From Mesorhizobium ciceri biovar biserrulae WSM1271 (GTDB taxonomy: Bacteria; Pseudomonadota; Alphaproteobacteria; Rhizobiales; Rhizobiaceae): a stretch of DNA of 64,000 nt. Numbering within the stretch: position 1 is the first letter of the stretch; each line of letters starts with the position of its first letter. Made by a program: the position numbers and the translations under genes. The notes under the pieces were generated by a model. That model was not told where the DNA came from. It saw only the letters and a list, made by a program, of their open reading frames with translations, and did no database searches. The stretch covers positions 186,001-250,000 of the forward strand of contig NC_014923.1 of assembly GCF_000185905.1 (NCBI RefSeq), read 5' to 3'. Shown one piece after another: positions 18,198 through 27,675 of the stretch.

Positions 18198-20999
18198 ATG
18201 GCAAGAATCTCCCTGAAGCTCGACGAATTGATCGACGGCGAAGCCTTGCGCCGCGAGATGACCGTGCTGACCGCGGGCACGGCGGGCGACGGCTCAGGGC
18301 AGGCTGCGCGCAATGGTGTGCTCCAGCTGCTCAAGGGACGACTGGCGGACGGGCGCGCCATTGCCGAACGCATGCTGAGGGACGATGGCGGCGGCAGCGC
18401 CTGCGCGGCGCGGCTGTCGCATCTCATGGACGAGATCATCCGGGCGCTTTACGATTTCGCCGTCACCCATGTCTACCGGGTCAAGAACCCGTCCTCCGCG
18501 GAGCGCATGGCCGTCGTCGCTGTCGGCGGCTACGGCCGTGGAACGCTGGCGCCGGGGTCCGACATCGACCTGTTGTTCCTGCTGCCTTACAAGCAGACGC
18601 CGTGGGGCGAACAGACAGTCGAATACATGCTCTATATGCTGTGGGACCTGGGGCTGAAGGTCGGCCACGCCACACGCAATATCGACGAATGCCTGCGCCT
18701 GTCGCGCACCGACGTCACCATCCGCACCTCGATCCTCGAAGCACGTTTCCTGTGGGGCGAGGAAAAGCTCTATGATGAACTGATGCTGCGCTTCGACCAT
18801 GAGGTGGTGCGCACGACCGGCCCCGAATATGTCCAGGCCAAGCTTGCCGAACGCGATGACCGCCATGCCAAGGCCGGCGAAAGCCGCTATCTGGTCGAGC
18901 CCAACGTCAAGGACGGCAAGGGTGGCCTGCGCGATCTGCAGACGCTGTTCTGGATCGGCAAATATTTCTACCGGGTGCGCACCGGCGAGGAATTGGTCGA
19001 TAAAGGCGTCTTCACCGAGGGTGAGTACCGCGAGTTCCAGAAAGCCGAGGATTTCCTGTGGGCGGTACGCTGTCACATGCATTTCCTCACCGGCAAGGCC
19101 GAGGAGCGGCTGCATTTCGACATCCAGCGCGAGATCGCCGAACGGCTCGGCTACACCACGCACCCCGGCCTGTCGGCGGTCGAGCGCTTCATGAAGCACT
19201 ACTTCCTCGTTGCCAAGGACGTCGGCGACCTGACCCGCATCTTCTGTGCCGCGCTCGAGGAGGAGCAGGCCAAGCACGTGCCGGGCTTCAACCGCATCTT
19301 CCTGACTTTCTCGCGGCGCAAGCGCAAGCTGGCCGGCACGTCGGACTTCATTGTCGACAACCACCGCATCAACATCGCCGACGACCAGGTGTTCGAGCGC
19401 GATCCGGTCAATCTGCTCAGGCTGTTCTGGTTCGCCGACAAGCACGGTCTGGAATTCCACCCCGATGCGCTGAAGCTGCTGACCCGTTCGCTCGGCCTGG
19501 TCAACAAGTCGCTGCGGCGCGACGAGGAGGCCAACCGGCTGTTCCTCGACATATTGACCTCGGATCGCAATGCCGAACTCAATCTGCGCCGCATGAACGA
19601 GGCCGGGCTGCTCGGCAGGCTGATCCCGGATTTCGGCAAGATCGTCGCCATGATGCAGTTCTCGATGTACCACCACTACACGGTGGACGAGCACCTCATC
19701 CGCTGCATCGGCGTGCTGGCCGAGATCGAACGCGGCGACGGCGAAAAGGTCCATCCCCTGTCGCACACGCTGATGCCGGGGCTGAAGAAGAGCCGCGAGG
19801 CGCTCTATGTCGCCGTACTGCTGCACGACATCGCCAAGGGCAGGCCGGAGGACCATTCCGAGGCGGGGGCCAGGATCGCACGCCGCATCTGTCCGCATAT
19901 GGGGCTGTCGCCTGCCGATACCGAGACCGTTGCCTGGCTGGTCGAGAACCATCTCGTGATGTCGATGACAGCCCAGACCCGCGACCTCAACGACCGCAAG
20001 ACCATCGAGGATTTCGCCGCGATCGTGCAGTCGGTCGAGCGGCTGAAGCTGCTTTTGATCCTCACCGTCTGCGACATCAGGGGCGTCGGACCGGGTGTCT
20101 GGAACGGCTGGAAGGGCCAGTTGCTGCGCACGCTCTACTACGAGACCGAATTGCTGTTGACCGGCGGGTTTTCGGAAGTGTCGCGCGCGCAACGCACGGC
20201 GGCGGCGCGCGAGCGTCTGGCCGAGGCGCTTGCCGACTGGCCGGACAAGGCCCGCAAGCGCTATGTCGGCCAGCACTACGAGAATTACCTTTTGACCGTC
20301 GATCTCGCAGACCAGCTGCGCCATGCCGAATTCATTCGTGAGGCTGACGCGTCAGGCAACAAGCTTGCCACCATGGTCAAGACCCACCAGTTCGAGGCGG
20401 TGACCGAAATCACCGTGCTGGCGCAGGACCACCCCCGCCTGCTCTCGGTCATCGCCGGGGCGTGCGCCGGGGCCGGCGGCAACATTGTCGACGCGCAGAT
20501 CTTCACGACGTCGGACGGCCGTGCGCTCGACACGATCCTGATCAGCAGAGAATTCGACCGCGACGAGGACGAGCGCCGGCGTGCCGAGCGTGTCGGCCGG
20601 CTGATCGAGGACGTGCTGTCGGGCAAGAGCTGGCTGCCGGAAATGATCGAGAAGCGCACCAAGCCGCGGCGCGGCTCCAAGGTGTTCAAGATCCCGCCGC
20701 GTGCCGAAATCCGCAACACGCTGTCGAATCGTTTTTCGGTCATCGAGGTCGAGGGCCTCGACCGGCCTGGGCTGCTGTCGGAGATCACCGGAACGCTTTC
20801 CGACCTGTCGCTTGACATCGCATCGGCCCACATCACCACCTTCGGCGAAAAGGTCATCGACACTTTCTATGTCACCGATCTCACTGGCCAGAAGATAGAT
20901 AACCCGGCCCGCATCGCCACCATCCGCAATCGGCTGATGGCAACGCTCGAAGGCATCGTGCCCGAACGCGGCGGCAAGTCCAGGGCGGCGGCCGAGTGA
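18198..20999 (+). CDS. glnD: bifunctional uridylyltransferase/uridylyl-removing enzyme GlnD
   Basis: A 933-residue nitrogen sensor that uridylylates PII proteins when glutamine is low and removes UMP when it is high. The nucleotidyltransferase motif [19 protein letters not shown] is at ~110-128, the HD phosphohydrolase site ([14 protein letters not shown]) at ~541-554, and two C-terminal ACT domains for glutamine sensing at about 730-800 and 845-915. Length and domain order are those of the family. murJ follows 46 bases downstream, and the glnD-murJ-trpS order is common in Rhizobiales. Confidence 0.96.
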   Translation: MARISLKLDELIDGEALRREMTVLTAGTAGDGSGQAARNGVLQLLKGRLADGRAIAERMLRDDGGGSACAARLSHLMDEIIRALYDFAVTHVYRVKNPSSAERMAVVAVGGYGRGTLAPGSDIDLLFLLPYKQTPWGEQTVEYMLYMLWDLGLKVGHATRNIDECLRLSRTDVTIRTSILEARFLWGEEKLYDELMLRFDHEVVRTTGPEYVQAKLAERDDRHAKAGESRYLVEPNVKDGKGGLRDLQTLFWIGKYFYRVRTGEELVDKGVFTEGEYREFQKAEDFLWAVRCHMHFLTGKAEERLHFDIQREIAERLGYTTHPGLSAVERFMKHYFLVAKDVGDLTRIFCAALEEEQAKHVPGFNRIFLTFSRRKRKLAGTSDFIVDNHRINIADDQVFERDPVNLLRLFWFADKHGLEFHPDALKLLTRSLGLVNKSLRRDEEANRLFLDILTSDRNAELNLRRMNEAGLLGRLIPDFGKIVAMMQFSMYHHYTVDEHLIRCIGVLAEIERGDGEKVHPLSHTLMPGLKKSREALYVAVLLHDIAKGRPEDHSEAGARIARRICPHMGLSPADTETVAWLVENHLVMSMTAQTRDLNDRKTIEDFAAIVQSVERLKLLLILTVCDIRGVGPGVWNGWKGQLLRTLYYETELLLTGGFSEVSRAQRTAAARERLAEALADWPDKARKRYVGQHYENYLLTVDLADQLRHAEFIREADASGNKLATMVKTHQFEAVTEITVLAQDHPRLLSVIAGACAGAGGNIVDAQIFTTSDGRALDTILISREFDRDEDERRRAERVGRLIEDVLSGKSWLPEMIEKRTKPRRGSKVFKIPPRAEIRNTLSNRFSVIEVEGLDRPGLLSEITGTLSDLSLDIASAHITTFGEKVIDTFYVTDLTGQKIDNPARIATIRNRLMATLEGIVPERGGKSRAAAE

Positions 21000-21045
21000 C
21001 AACGACCATCACTTTGTCCCAATTCCGCAGGCAGTTCCCAAAAGC

Positions 21046-22653
21046 ATGAGCCTCGTCAAGAAATTCGCAACGGTCGCTTCCGGCACGCTGATGAGCCGCG
21101 CGCTCGGTTTCGGCCGCGAGATGCTGATGGCCGCCGCACTCGGCACCGGACCGGTCGCCGATGCCTTCAACGCCGCCTTCCAGTTTCCCAACACCTTTCG
21201 CCGGCTGTTTGCCGAGGGCGCCTTCAACGCCGCCTTCGTGCCGCTGTTCGCCAAGGAGATCGAGACCCACGGCACCGAAGGCGCCAAGCGCTTTTCCGAG
21301 GAAGTGTTCGGCGTGCTGTTCACGGCGCTGCTGGCGCTGACCATCATCATGGAATTGTCGATGCCGCTGATCGTGCGCTATCTGGTGGCGCCGGGTTTTG
21401 CCGGCACGCCGGGGAAGTTCGACACCACGGTGACGCTGGCGACGATCATGTTCCCCTATCTGATCTGCATGTCGTTGGGCGCGATGATGGCGGGCATGCT
21501 GAATTCGCTGCGCCGCTATTTCGCCGCCGCCGTGGCGCCGGTGTTCCTCAACATCATCCTGATCGGCGTGCTCGCCTATGCCTGGTACAAGGGCTCGGAT
21601 GCCCTCACAGTCGGCTACGGGCTGTCCTGGGGCGTGCTTGCCGCCGGACTGGTGCAGCTGGCGATCGTCTGGGTGGCAGTGCGCCATGCCGGCATCTCGA
21701 TCGGCTTTCGCCGTCCCAGAATGACGCCCGCGGTCAAGCGGCTGCTGATCCTGGCGCTGCCGGCGGCCATCACCGGCGGCATCACACAGATCAACCAGCT
21801 GATCGGCACGGCGATCGCCTCGGCGCAGAACAGCGCGGTGTCCTCGCTCGCCTATGCCGACCGCATCTACCAGTTGCCGCTCGGCGTGGTCGGTGTCGCG
21901 GTCGCCATCGTGCTGTTGCCCGAACTGTCGCGCGCGCTGAAGTCGGGCAATCTGATCGAGGCGGCCAATCTGCAAAACCGCTCGGTCGAGTTCACACTGT
22001 TCCTGACGCTGCCGGCAGCCGCCGCACTCTGGGTGATGTCGGAGCCGATCGTACGGCTGGTCTATGAGCGCGGCGCGTTCGCCGCCAACGGCTCGACGCC
22101 AACGGTGGCGGCGATCCTGGCGATCTTCGGCCTCGGCCTCCCGGCCTTCGTGCTGATCAAGGCATTCACGCCGGGCTATTTCGCCCGAGAGGACACGCGT
22201 ACTCCGATGATCTTTGCCGCCATCTCGGTGGCGGTGAACGTCACCACGGCGCTGACGCTGTTTCCACGGATGGGCGCGCCCGGCATCGCGGTGGCCTCGG
22301 CCGTCGCCGGCTGGGTCAACGCGGTGATGCTGCTCGGCGTCCTGATCCGGCGCGGCCACTGGGGCCGCGACGTGCCGCTGATGAAGCGCATTCCACGTCT
22401 GGTGCTGTCGGCTATCGTGATGGGGGCAGCGCTCTATTTTGCCGAGCATTGGTTCGCCGTCAGGCTCGGGCCCGGCTCGCCGCTGGTGGTCAAGGCGACG
22501 ACGCTGCTGTCGCTGGTCGCGGGTGGGGCGCTGCTGTACTTCATCACGGCGTTTGCCACCGGCGGCGCCGATTTCGGCATGATCCGTCGCAACGTCAAGC
22601 GGGGATCTGGCAAGTCGGCGCCACCGATCGCAAAGACCGACCTGGACGAGTAG
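21046..22653 (+). CDS. murJ: lipid II flippase MurJ (MviN)
   Basis: A 535-residue polytopic inner-membrane protein of the MOP exporter superfamily. It begins MSLVKKFATVASGTLMSRALG, the MviN signature with the SRxLG element, and has about 14 hydrophobic segments along its whole length. It flips the peptidoglycan precursor lipid II from the cytoplasmic to the periplasmic face. Essential charged residues in the early helices (REMLMAAALG; FRRLFAEGAFNAAFVP) are present. It lies between glnD and trpS on the same strand. Confidence 0.94.
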   Translation: MSLVKKFATVASGTLMSRALGFGREMLMAAALGTGPVADAFNAAFQFPNTFRRLFAEGAFNAAFVPLFAKEIETHGTEGAKRFSEEVFGVLFTALLALTIIMELSMPLIVRYLVAPGFAGTPGKFDTTVTLATIMFPYLICMSLGAMMAGMLNSLRRYFAAAVAPVFLNIILIGVLAYAWYKGSDALTVGYGLSWGVLAAGLVQLAIVWVAVRHAGISIGFRRPRMTPAVKRLLILALPAAITGGITQINQLIGTAIASAQNSAVSSLAYADRIYQLPLGVVGVAVAIVLLPELSRALKSGNLIEAANLQNRSVEFTLFLTLPAAAALWVMSEPIVRLVYERGAFAANGSTPTVAAILAIFGLGLPAFVLIKAFTPGYFAREDTRTPMIFAAISVAVNVTTALTLFPRMGAPGIAVASAVAGWVNAVMLLGVLIRRGHWGRDVPLMKRIPRLVLSAIVMGAALYFAEHWFAVRLGPGSPLVVKATTLLSLVAGGALLYFITAFATGGADFGMIRRNVKRGSGKSAPPIAKTDLDE

Positions 22654-22747
22654 CGCCCGACACGCTCGCAGCGCCGTCTTGATCGCAGCGCCGTCTTCGT
22701 CCATAAGCGCGCCGTCGCAAGACTTTCGCCGCGCGCGGTTTCCAGCC

Positions 22748-22790
22748 GCGTGATTGGCTCCGAAAAGTCTGCAACTTTTCGGAATCACGC
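22748..22790 (+). repeat. strong hairpin / intergenic palindrome
   Basis: GCGTGATT (22748-22755) and CCGAAAAGT (22760-22768) are answered by ACTTTTCGG (22774-22782) and AATCACGC (22783-22790), giving a 17-bp stem with a 4-base bulge. The CCGAAAAGT word recurs in intergenic palindromes of Mesorhizobium-type genomes (from memory). It sits between murJ and trpS and may end or process the murJ transcript. No T-run follows, so it is not a canonical terminator. Confidence 0.6.
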
Positions 22791-22823
22791 TTATACGGCC
22801 CTCCACAAGCCATGAGGACAATC

Positions 22824-23891
22824 ATGACCGCCTTCAAGCCACTCGTCTTTTCCGGTGTCCAGCCGACCGGCAATCTGCATCTCGGCAATTATCTCGGCGC
22901 CATCAAGAAATTCGTTGCCCTGCAGGACACCTCCGATTGCATCTATTGCGTCGTCGACCTGCATTCGCTGACAGCCCAACTCGTTTATGAAGACCTGGCC
23001 GACCAGACGCGGTCGATCACTGCGGCGTTCCTGGCCTCCGGCATCGATCCGAAGAAGCACATCGTCTTCAACCAGTCACGGGTCATGCAGCACGCCGAGC
23101 TTGCCTGGATCTTCAATTGCGTGGCGCGCATCGGCTGGATGAACCGCATGACGCAGTTCAAGGACAAGGCCGGCAAGGACCGCGAGAATGCCTCGCTCGG
23201 CCTGCTCGCCTATCCCTCGCTGATGGCTGCCGACATCCTGCTCTACCGTGCCACCCACGTCCCTGTCGGTGAGGACCAGAAACAACATCTGGAGCTCACC
23301 CGCGACATCGCGCAGAAATTCAACAACGACTTCTCCGACCGTATCGCAGCGCTCGGCGTCGGCGTCGAGATGCAGGTCGGCGAAGAGACCGTGAACGGCT
23401 ATTTCCCGCTGACCGAGCCGGTCATCGGCGGGCCGGCGGCGCGCATCATGTCGCTGCGCGACGGCTCCAAGAAGATGTCCAAATCGGACCCGTCTGATCT
23501 GTCGCGCATCAACCTGACCGACGACGCCGATGACATCTCGAAGAAGATCCGCAAGGCCAAGACCGATCCGGAAGCGTTGCCGAGCGAGCTGGATGGCCTG
23601 GCCGGCCGGCCCGAGGCAGAAAACCTGGTCGGCATCTATGCGGGTCTCGCCGAGATGTCGAAGGCGGATGTGCTCAAGCAATTCGCCGGCCAGCAGTTTT
23701 CCGTGTTCAAGCCGGCCTTGGCCGATCTTGCTGTGGAAAAACTGGCGCCGATCGCCAGCGAGATGCGCCGCATTTCGGATGACCGCGCCTATGTCGACGC
23801 GGTGCTCAAGGACGGCGGCGAGCGCGCCGGCGTGCTGGCCGAAGCGACGATGAAGACGGTGCGCGACATTATCGGCCTGCTGCAGGGCTGA
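22824..23891 (+). CDS. trpS: tryptophanyl-tRNA synthetase
   Basis: A 355-residue class I aminoacyl-tRNA synthetase that charges tRNA-Trp. The HIGH-type motif appears as HLGNY (19-23) within [19 protein letters not shown], and the KMSKS loop is intact (~218-222). The C-terminal half is the tRNA-binding helical domain. The ATG at 22824 is preferred over 22812 because GAGGA lies 5-6 bases before it and the first residues then match the family ([16 protein letters not shown]). Confidence 0.96.
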   Translation: MTAFKPLVFSGVQPTGNLHLGNYLGAIKKFVALQDTSDCIYCVVDLHSLTAQLVYEDLADQTRSITAAFLASGIDPKKHIVFNQSRVMQHAELAWIFNCVARIGWMNRMTQFKDKAGKDRENASLGLLAYPSLMAADILLYRATHVPVGEDQKQHLELTRDIAQKFNNDFSDRIAALGVGVEMQVGEETVNGYFPLTEPVIGGPAARIMSLRDGSKKMSKSDPSDLSRINLTDDADDISKKIRKAKTDPEALPSELDGLAGRPEAENLVGIYAGLAEMSKADVLKQFAGQQFSVFKPALADLAVEKLAPIASEMRRISDDRAYVDAVLKDGGERAGVLAEATMKTVRDIIGLLQG

Positions 23892-23983
23892 TCGCGACAT
23901 CGGGTGCACTGGCACAAGGCCGGCGGCTTGCCGCCGGTCCGCCGCAGTGGCAGATTGCGCCGCAAGACACCGAGTAGATAGAC

Positions 23984-24475
23984 ATGGTCTCCAAACGCCT
24001 CAGCCGCGAAGCCGGCCATCGCAGGAAATTCCTGACGATCATCGACGACACGCCGGAATGCGAGCGTGCCGTCGCCTATGCCTCGAAACGGGCGCAGAGC
24101 ACCAGCGGCACGCTGGTGCTGCTCTATGTCATCGTGCCGGACGATTTCCAGCATTGGCTGGGTGTCGAGAAGATCATGCGCGAGGAAGCTAACGCCACGG
24201 CGCGCGCCGCACTCGACAGCTATGCCAACAAGGTGCGCCAGAAGCTCGGCATCGAGCCCGAGATGGTGGTCCGCGAAGGCAAGCCGACGGAAGAGATTCA
24301 CAAATTGATCGAGGAAGACCAGGACATCGCCATCCTGGTGCTGGCCGCCGGTGCGGGCAAGGAAGGCCCGGGACCGCTGGTCGGCGCCGTGGCCGGCAAG
24401 GGTGCCGCCTTCCCGATCCCGGTGACTGTCGTGCCGCAGAACCTTTCGGACGAGGAAATAGACAGCCTGGCCTGA
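23984..24475 (+). CDS. universal stress protein, UspA family
   Basis: A 163-residue single-domain Usp protein. After a short basic leader, KFLTIIDDTPECERAVAYA holds the first strand and conserved acidic residue. The ATP-binding-type glycine pattern near the C-terminus is G-x-G-...-G-(S/A) (LVLAAGAGKEGPGPLVGAVAG). The ligand and role are unspecified. It is conserved between trpS and the nfu gene in rhizobia (from memory), which points to a housekeeping rather than an acquired function. Confidence 0.85.
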   Translation: MVSKRLSREAGHRRKFLTIIDDTPECERAVAYASKRAQSTSGTLVLLYVIVPDDFQHWLGVEKIMREEANATARAALDSYANKVRQKLGIEPEMVVREGKPTEEIHKLIEEDQDIAILVLAAGAGKEGPGPLVGAVAGKGAAFPIPVTVVPQNLSDEEIDSLA

Positions 24476-24526
24476 GGTGTGCTGATTTTCAGGTGATGCC
24501 GGCCTGACCTGAATCTCAACACACCT
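24475..24526 (+). repeat. imperfect palindrome after usp
   Basis: AGGTGTG (24475-24481) is answered by CACACCT (24520-24526), with a second partial pairing inside (TTCAGGT, 24488-24494, with ACCTGAA, 24507-24513). The left arm starts in the usp stop codon. The word AGGTGTGCTG recurs at 57066-57075, in the gap after the metallophosphoesterase gene, so it is likely a dispersed repeat that doubles as an RNA 3'-end hairpin. Confidence 0.5.
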
Positions 24527-24664
24527 TCGGGCGCGTCCCAGGGGCGCGCAAAAAACATTCCGCCAGCCAGCCATTCCGGCGATGCGTTTCGCTTGAATGT
24601 CCAGCCAATTGAGCCTATTTAGAATTGTTCCAAACTAGATGCCCAACCGGGCACGGAGACGGCC

Positions 24665-25234
24665 ATGTTCATCCAGACCGAATCGACGCCAAACCCGGCG
24701 ACGCTGAAATTCCTGCCCGGCAAGGAAGTGCTTGTGGAAGGCACCGCCGATTTCCGCGATGCCGACAGCGCCGCCGTCGCCTCGCCGCTGGCCGGCCGGC
24801 TGTTCGAAATTCCTGGCGTCACCGGCGTTTTCTTCGGCTATGACTTCATCACCGTGACCAAGGATGGCCCCGACTGGCAGCATTTGAAGCCGGCGATCCT
24901 CGGCGCCATCATGGAGCATTTCATGTCCGGCGCGCCCGTCATGGCCAAGGCCGGCCCGGCCGCCGAGACCAGCCAGACCGGTGAGTTCTACGACAAGGCC
25001 GACGAGGAGCTGGTCATCACCATCAAGGAGCTGCTCGACACGCGGGTGCGCCCGGCGGTCGCCCAGGATGGCGGCGACATCACCTTCCGCGGCTTCGAGA
25101 ATGGCACGGTGTTCCTGCACATGAAGGGTGCCTGCGCCGGCTGCCCGTCATCGACGGCGACGCTGAAGCACGGCATCCAGAACCTTCTGCGCCATTTCGT
25201 GCCGGAAGTGCAGCAGGTCGAGCAGGTCTCCTGA
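24665..25234 (+). CDS. Nfu-type iron-sulfur cluster scaffold
   Basis: A 189-residue NifU-family protein. Residues ~1-88 are the Nfu N-terminal domain (MFIQTESTPNPATLKFLPG). Residues ~105-180 are the NifU C-terminal domain with the cluster-binding CAGCPSS (CxxC). It assembles a [4Fe-4S] cluster on the homodimer interface and passes it to target enzymes. It is a stand-alone housekeeping Nfu, not the nitrogen-fixation NifU, which carries additional IscU-like and ferredoxin-like domains. Confidence 0.93.
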   Translation: MFIQTESTPNPATLKFLPGKEVLVEGTADFRDADSAAVASPLAGRLFEIPGVTGVFFGYDFITVTKDGPDWQHLKPAILGAIMEHFMSGAPVMAKAGPAAETSQTGEFYDKADEELVITIKELLDTRVRPAVAQDGGDITFRGFENGTVFLHMKGACAGCPSSTATLKHGIQNLLRHFVPEVQQVEQVS

Positions 25235-25242
25235 CGCCCGTT

Positions 25243-25303
25243 TTGACAATTCTACCCTGCTGACCGTCTGGTCCGATTTCTTCGCTTCCGGCGTATCGGT
25301 CAG
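25243..25303 (+). promoter_or_regulatory. possible promoter/operator before NIPSNAP gene
   Basis: A consensus -35 hexamer TTGACA is at 25243-25248. It is followed by a 7-bp inverted repeat CTGACCG (25260-25266) / CGGTCAG (25297-25303) just ahead of the Shine-Dalgarno. I see no convincing -10 at the right spacing. The dyad could be a repressor site or only an RNA hairpin in the leader. Confidence 0.3.
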
Positions 25304-25316
25304 AAGGAACTCCAAA

Positions 25317-25643
25317 ATGATCTACGAACTTCGGGTTTACCGGGCTCTGCCGGGACGCTTGCCGGCGCTTCTTGATCGCTTCGACAAGATCACGCTCAAA
25401 TTATGGGAAAAGCACGGTATCCGCCAAGCGGGTTTCTTTACCACGCTGATCGGAGCTTCGAACAACGAACTGACCTACATGCTGGCATGGGAATCGCTGG
25501 CCGAACGCGAAGAGCGCTGGACGGCGTTCGTGAAGGACCCTGCCTGGACGCAGGCGCGGGAAGACTCCGAGCGTGATGGCCAGATCACCGAGACAATCAT
25601 CAACCAAATTTTGGTACCCACCGCGTTCTCGGCGGTGTCCTGA
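25317..25643 (+). CDS. NIPSNAP family protein
   Basis: A 108-residue small protein of the NIPSNAP/dimeric alpha-beta barrel group. It opens with the typical MIYELRVYRALPGRLPALLDRF and carries ELTYMLAWESLAEREERW, the second conserved block. Bacterial members have no settled biochemical role. It is monocistronic: a rho-independent terminator follows the stop by about 37 bases. Confidence 0.85.
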   Translation: MIYELRVYRALPGRLPALLDRFDKITLKLWEKHGIRQAGFFTTLIGASNNELTYMLAWESLAEREERWTAFVKDPAWTQAREDSERDGQITETIINQILVPTAFSAVS

Positions 25644-25675
25644 CCGCCGAGCAGGCGTCGCATCGCGCAAACAAC

Positions 25676-25704
25676 AAAAAACCGGGCCGAATTGCCCGGT
25701 TTTC
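25676..25704 (+). terminator. bidirectional rho-independent terminator
   Basis: A 7-bp GC-rich stem ACCGGGC (25681-25687) / GCCCGGT (25694-25700) with a 6-base loop is followed by TTT and preceded by AAAAA. It can therefore end transcription on the plus strand (NIPSNAP gene) and on the minus strand (L,D-transpeptidase gene). Confidence 0.85.
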
Positions 25705-25754
25705 TGCTTGGGACGTCCGTTGTTGCCTAGACGGTCCGCGTACGAAAACTGCCT

Positions 25755-26372
25755 CTAGAGAACGATGACCTTGGCGCCGACCGAGGCGCGGTCATAGAGG
25801 TCGATAATGTCCTGATTCATCAGCCGGATGCAGCCAGACGACATCGCCTTGCCGATCGAATTCCATTCGGGGCTGCCATGCAGGCGATAGCCTGAATCAC
25901 CGCCCTTGTTGAACAGGTACATGGCGCGCGCGCCGAGCGGGTTCTTCAGGCCCGGCTCCATGCCGCCGGCAAACTTTTCCAATTCCGGCTGGCGCTGGAT
26001 CATCTGCCTCGGCGGCGTCCAGGTCGGCCATTCGCGCTTGAGCGCAATGTGGGCGGTGCCATGCCACTCGAAGCCCTCGCGGCCGACGCCGATGCCGTAG
26101 CGAATGGCCCTTCCGTCGCCCTCGATGAAATAAAGGAACTTGTTCTGCGTATCGACGATGATCGTGCCCGGCTTTTCCGGGCTATCGTAGTTCACTTCCT
26201 GCCGATGGTACTTCATCGGCACTTTCTCGATCGGGATGCGCGGCAGCTGATAACCGGCGTCGGTGACCGCGCCGTAGTCGTTGGAGAAGATCTGCGAGCC
26301 GATGGTGCTGCAACCGGCGATAGCAGTGGAGAGCGCCAGTGCGGCGATGATTGCAAACGACTTCATGCGCAT
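25755..26372 (-). CDS. L,D-transpeptidase (YkuD) lipoprotein
   Basis: A 205-residue envelope enzyme. The N-terminus MKSFAIIAALALSTAIAGCS is a lipoprotein signal with lipobox IAGC, so it is probably anchored in the outer membrane or periplasmic face. The YkuD catalytic block is complete: HGSPEWNSIGKAMSSGCIRL with the conserved His, Ser and nucleophile Cys. Such enzymes form 3-3 peptidoglycan crosslinks or attach proteins to peptidoglycan. The start is placed at 26372 (MRMKS); a longer frame to 26408 would put polar residues before the signal peptide. Confidence 0.88.
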   Translation of the reverse strand: MRMKSFAIIAALALSTAIAGCSTIGSQIFSNDYGAVTDAGYQLPRIPIEKVPMKYHRQEVNYDSPEKPGTIIVDTQNKFLYFIEGDGRAIRYGIGVGREGFEWHGTAHIALKREWPTWTPPRQMIQRQPELEKFAGGMEPGLKNPLGARAMYLFNKGGDSGYRLHGSPEWNSIGKAMSSGCIRLMNQDIIDLYDRASVGAKVIVL

Positions 26373-26485
26373 CAGGTGATCCGGTGCCCCGCCCAAACTC
26401 GGCGGCACGAGTCGGCCGCTCTCTCATCATCATTCATGCTGGCATTTGCTTTGCTTGCCAAGCGCGCGATGCCTATATGCCTGCC

Positions 26486-26515
26486 TTGACGTACCGGTAA
26501 GCGTATCACTATGGC
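26486..26515 (+). promoter_or_regulatory. candidate MerR-type promoter of the CueR-like gene
   Basis: TTGACG (26486-26491) and TATGGC (26510-26515) are separated by 18 bases holding the 8-base palindrome TACCGGTA (26492-26499). A stretched spacer with a central dyad would suit autoregulation by a MerR protein. The dyad does not match the copper box at 17149-17165, which argues against the same regulator acting on both; this site is tentative. Confidence 0.3.
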
Positions 26516-26598
26516 ATTTTGGCAACAGGACTCACAGGATTGTGAAGCAAATTCAAGGGGCCTGCTCCATGGGTTCCTGGAAATCGAGGAGAACCGTC

Positions 26599-27021
26599 AT
26601 GAATGTCGGTGACGCCGCCCACCGCTCCGGCCTGCCGGCCAAGACCATCCGTTACTATGAAGAGATCGGCCTGATCGCCCCGGCACGCGCCGCCAACGGC
26701 TACCGCGATTATTCCGGAGACGACATCCATCGGCTGGCCTTCCTGCGCCGCGCGCGCAATCTCGGCTTTTCCATCGACGATTGCCGCCAGCTGATGGCGC
26801 TTTACCAGGATCGCAGCCGCGCCAGCCAAAACGTGCGCGAAATCGCCACCGCCCATGTCACGGCGATCGAGGAGAAAGTGCGCGAGTTGCAGTCAATGCG
26901 CTCGACGCTGCAGAAACTGATTCATGCCTGTCACGGCGACGAAAGGCCGGATTGTCCGATCCTTGATGACATGGCGGGCGCGGCATTGCCCAGCGACAAG
27001 GGCGCCTCTGCGCCTGCATAA
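26599..27021 (+). CDS. MerR-family metal regulator, CueR/HmrR-like
   Basis: A 140-residue transcription activator. The N-terminal winged helix (MNVGDAAHRSGLPAKTIRYY) and a dimerisation coiled coil (~75-108) are followed by a metal-binding loop with C111 and C119 (CHGDERPDC), the same C-x7-C spacing as the Cu+-binding cysteines 112 and 120 of E. coli CueR. It therefore probably senses Cu+ (or Ag+/Au+). The ATG at 26599 has GAGGA 8 bases upstream; a longer frame back to 26446 has no family support. The copper ATPase, a likely target, is 9.5 kb away; the adjacent OsmC gene may be cotranscribed. Confidence 0.85.
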   Translation: MNVGDAAHRSGLPAKTIRYYEEIGLIAPARAANGYRDYSGDDIHRLAFLRRARNLGFSIDDCRQLMALYQDRSRASQNVREIATAHVTAIEEKVRELQSMRSTLQKLIHACHGDERPDCPILDDMAGAALPSDKGASAPA

Positions 27022-27079
27022 TGACCGTACGTCGACGACGCCCGAAGCCTGGTCGACTCCTGCCGGGAGGACATCCGCA

Positions 27080-27511
27080 ATGGTCTCGATGACCGTCGAA
27101 CTGCGCAATGTGGAGGACACGCGAGCCGCCATGGGCTGGGCCGGCGGCCACACGATCATCGTCGACCGGCCCGAAGGCAAGGCCGGCGGCATGGGCCTGG
27201 GCTTCAATGGCGGCCAGTTGCTTGCCCTGGCGATCGGCGGCTGCTTCTGCAACGATCTTCGCTACGTCGCCGAGGAAATGGGCGTAACGCTCGACAAGAT
27301 CGCCGTGACCGTGACGCTGAACCTCGAAGGCAAGCCTTTGCTCGCGACCTCGTCAACCATGGCGGTTTCATGTACGACGCTGGACGGCTCCGACCCGGCC
27401 GAGATCATTACAAGGGCCGCGGCGATTTCCACGGTCAGCAACTCCCTGCGCCAGGGCGTGTCGGTGAGCATTGAAACGGCCGCAACGACGGCCGGCTTGT
27501 CGGAGGAATGA
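27080..27511 (+). CDS. OsmC-family protein
   Basis: A 143-residue OsmC/Ohr-superfamily protein. Two conserved cysteine positions, in IGGCFCND (about residue 53) and MAVSCTTLD (about 97), match the peroxidatic and resolving positions of peroxide reductases, though the first site here reads C-F-C. It may detoxify organic peroxides. The ATG at 27080 has GGGAGG 9 bases upstream. It follows the CueR-like gene by 58 bases on the same strand, which suggests joint expression under metal or oxidative stress. Confidence 0.8.
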   Translation: MVSMTVELRNVEDTRAAMGWAGGHTIIVDRPEGKAGGMGLGFNGGQLLALAIGGCFCNDLRYVAEEMGVTLDKIAVTVTLNLEGKPLLATSSTMAVSCTTLDGSDPAEIITRAAAISTVSNSLRQGVSVSIETAATTAGLSEE

Positions 27512-27557
27512 TCCCCGGGAACAGGCGCATTGGCCGCGTGGATTGTCAGAGATCGCC

Positions 27558-27640
27558 AAAAAAGGCCCGCCGCCGGCACGGCAGAGCGATTGACCCAATT
27601 TTCTTCGGCATCTGGGCGCGTCAATCAGCCGCTCTATGTC
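27558..27640 (-). ncRNA. candidate minus-strand small RNA with terminator (1)
   Basis: Reading leftwards, a long interrupted stem forms from 27613-27633 against 27585-27597 (TGGG/CCCA, TCAATC/GATTGA, CGCT/AGCG). A second hairpin CTGCCG-TGC-CGGCGG is followed by GCC and six T's (27563-27558). The sequence CGGCGGGCCTTTTTTG at the 3' end is shared with the candidate at 28064. No reading frame explains the structure on this strand. The 5' end is not defined. Confidence 0.3.
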
Positions 27641-27675
27641 TTCCCTTGTCGCAATGATCAACGATGGAGGTTGGC

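Noticed and set aside
18294..20324. 676-codon open frame on the minus strand
   Set aside because: Antisense shadow of glnD, created by high GC at third positions.
24665..25234. Nitrogen-fixation nifU gene
   Set aside because: Only Nfu N- and C-terminal domains are present; the NifU IscU-like and ferredoxin-like domains and any nif neighbours are absent.
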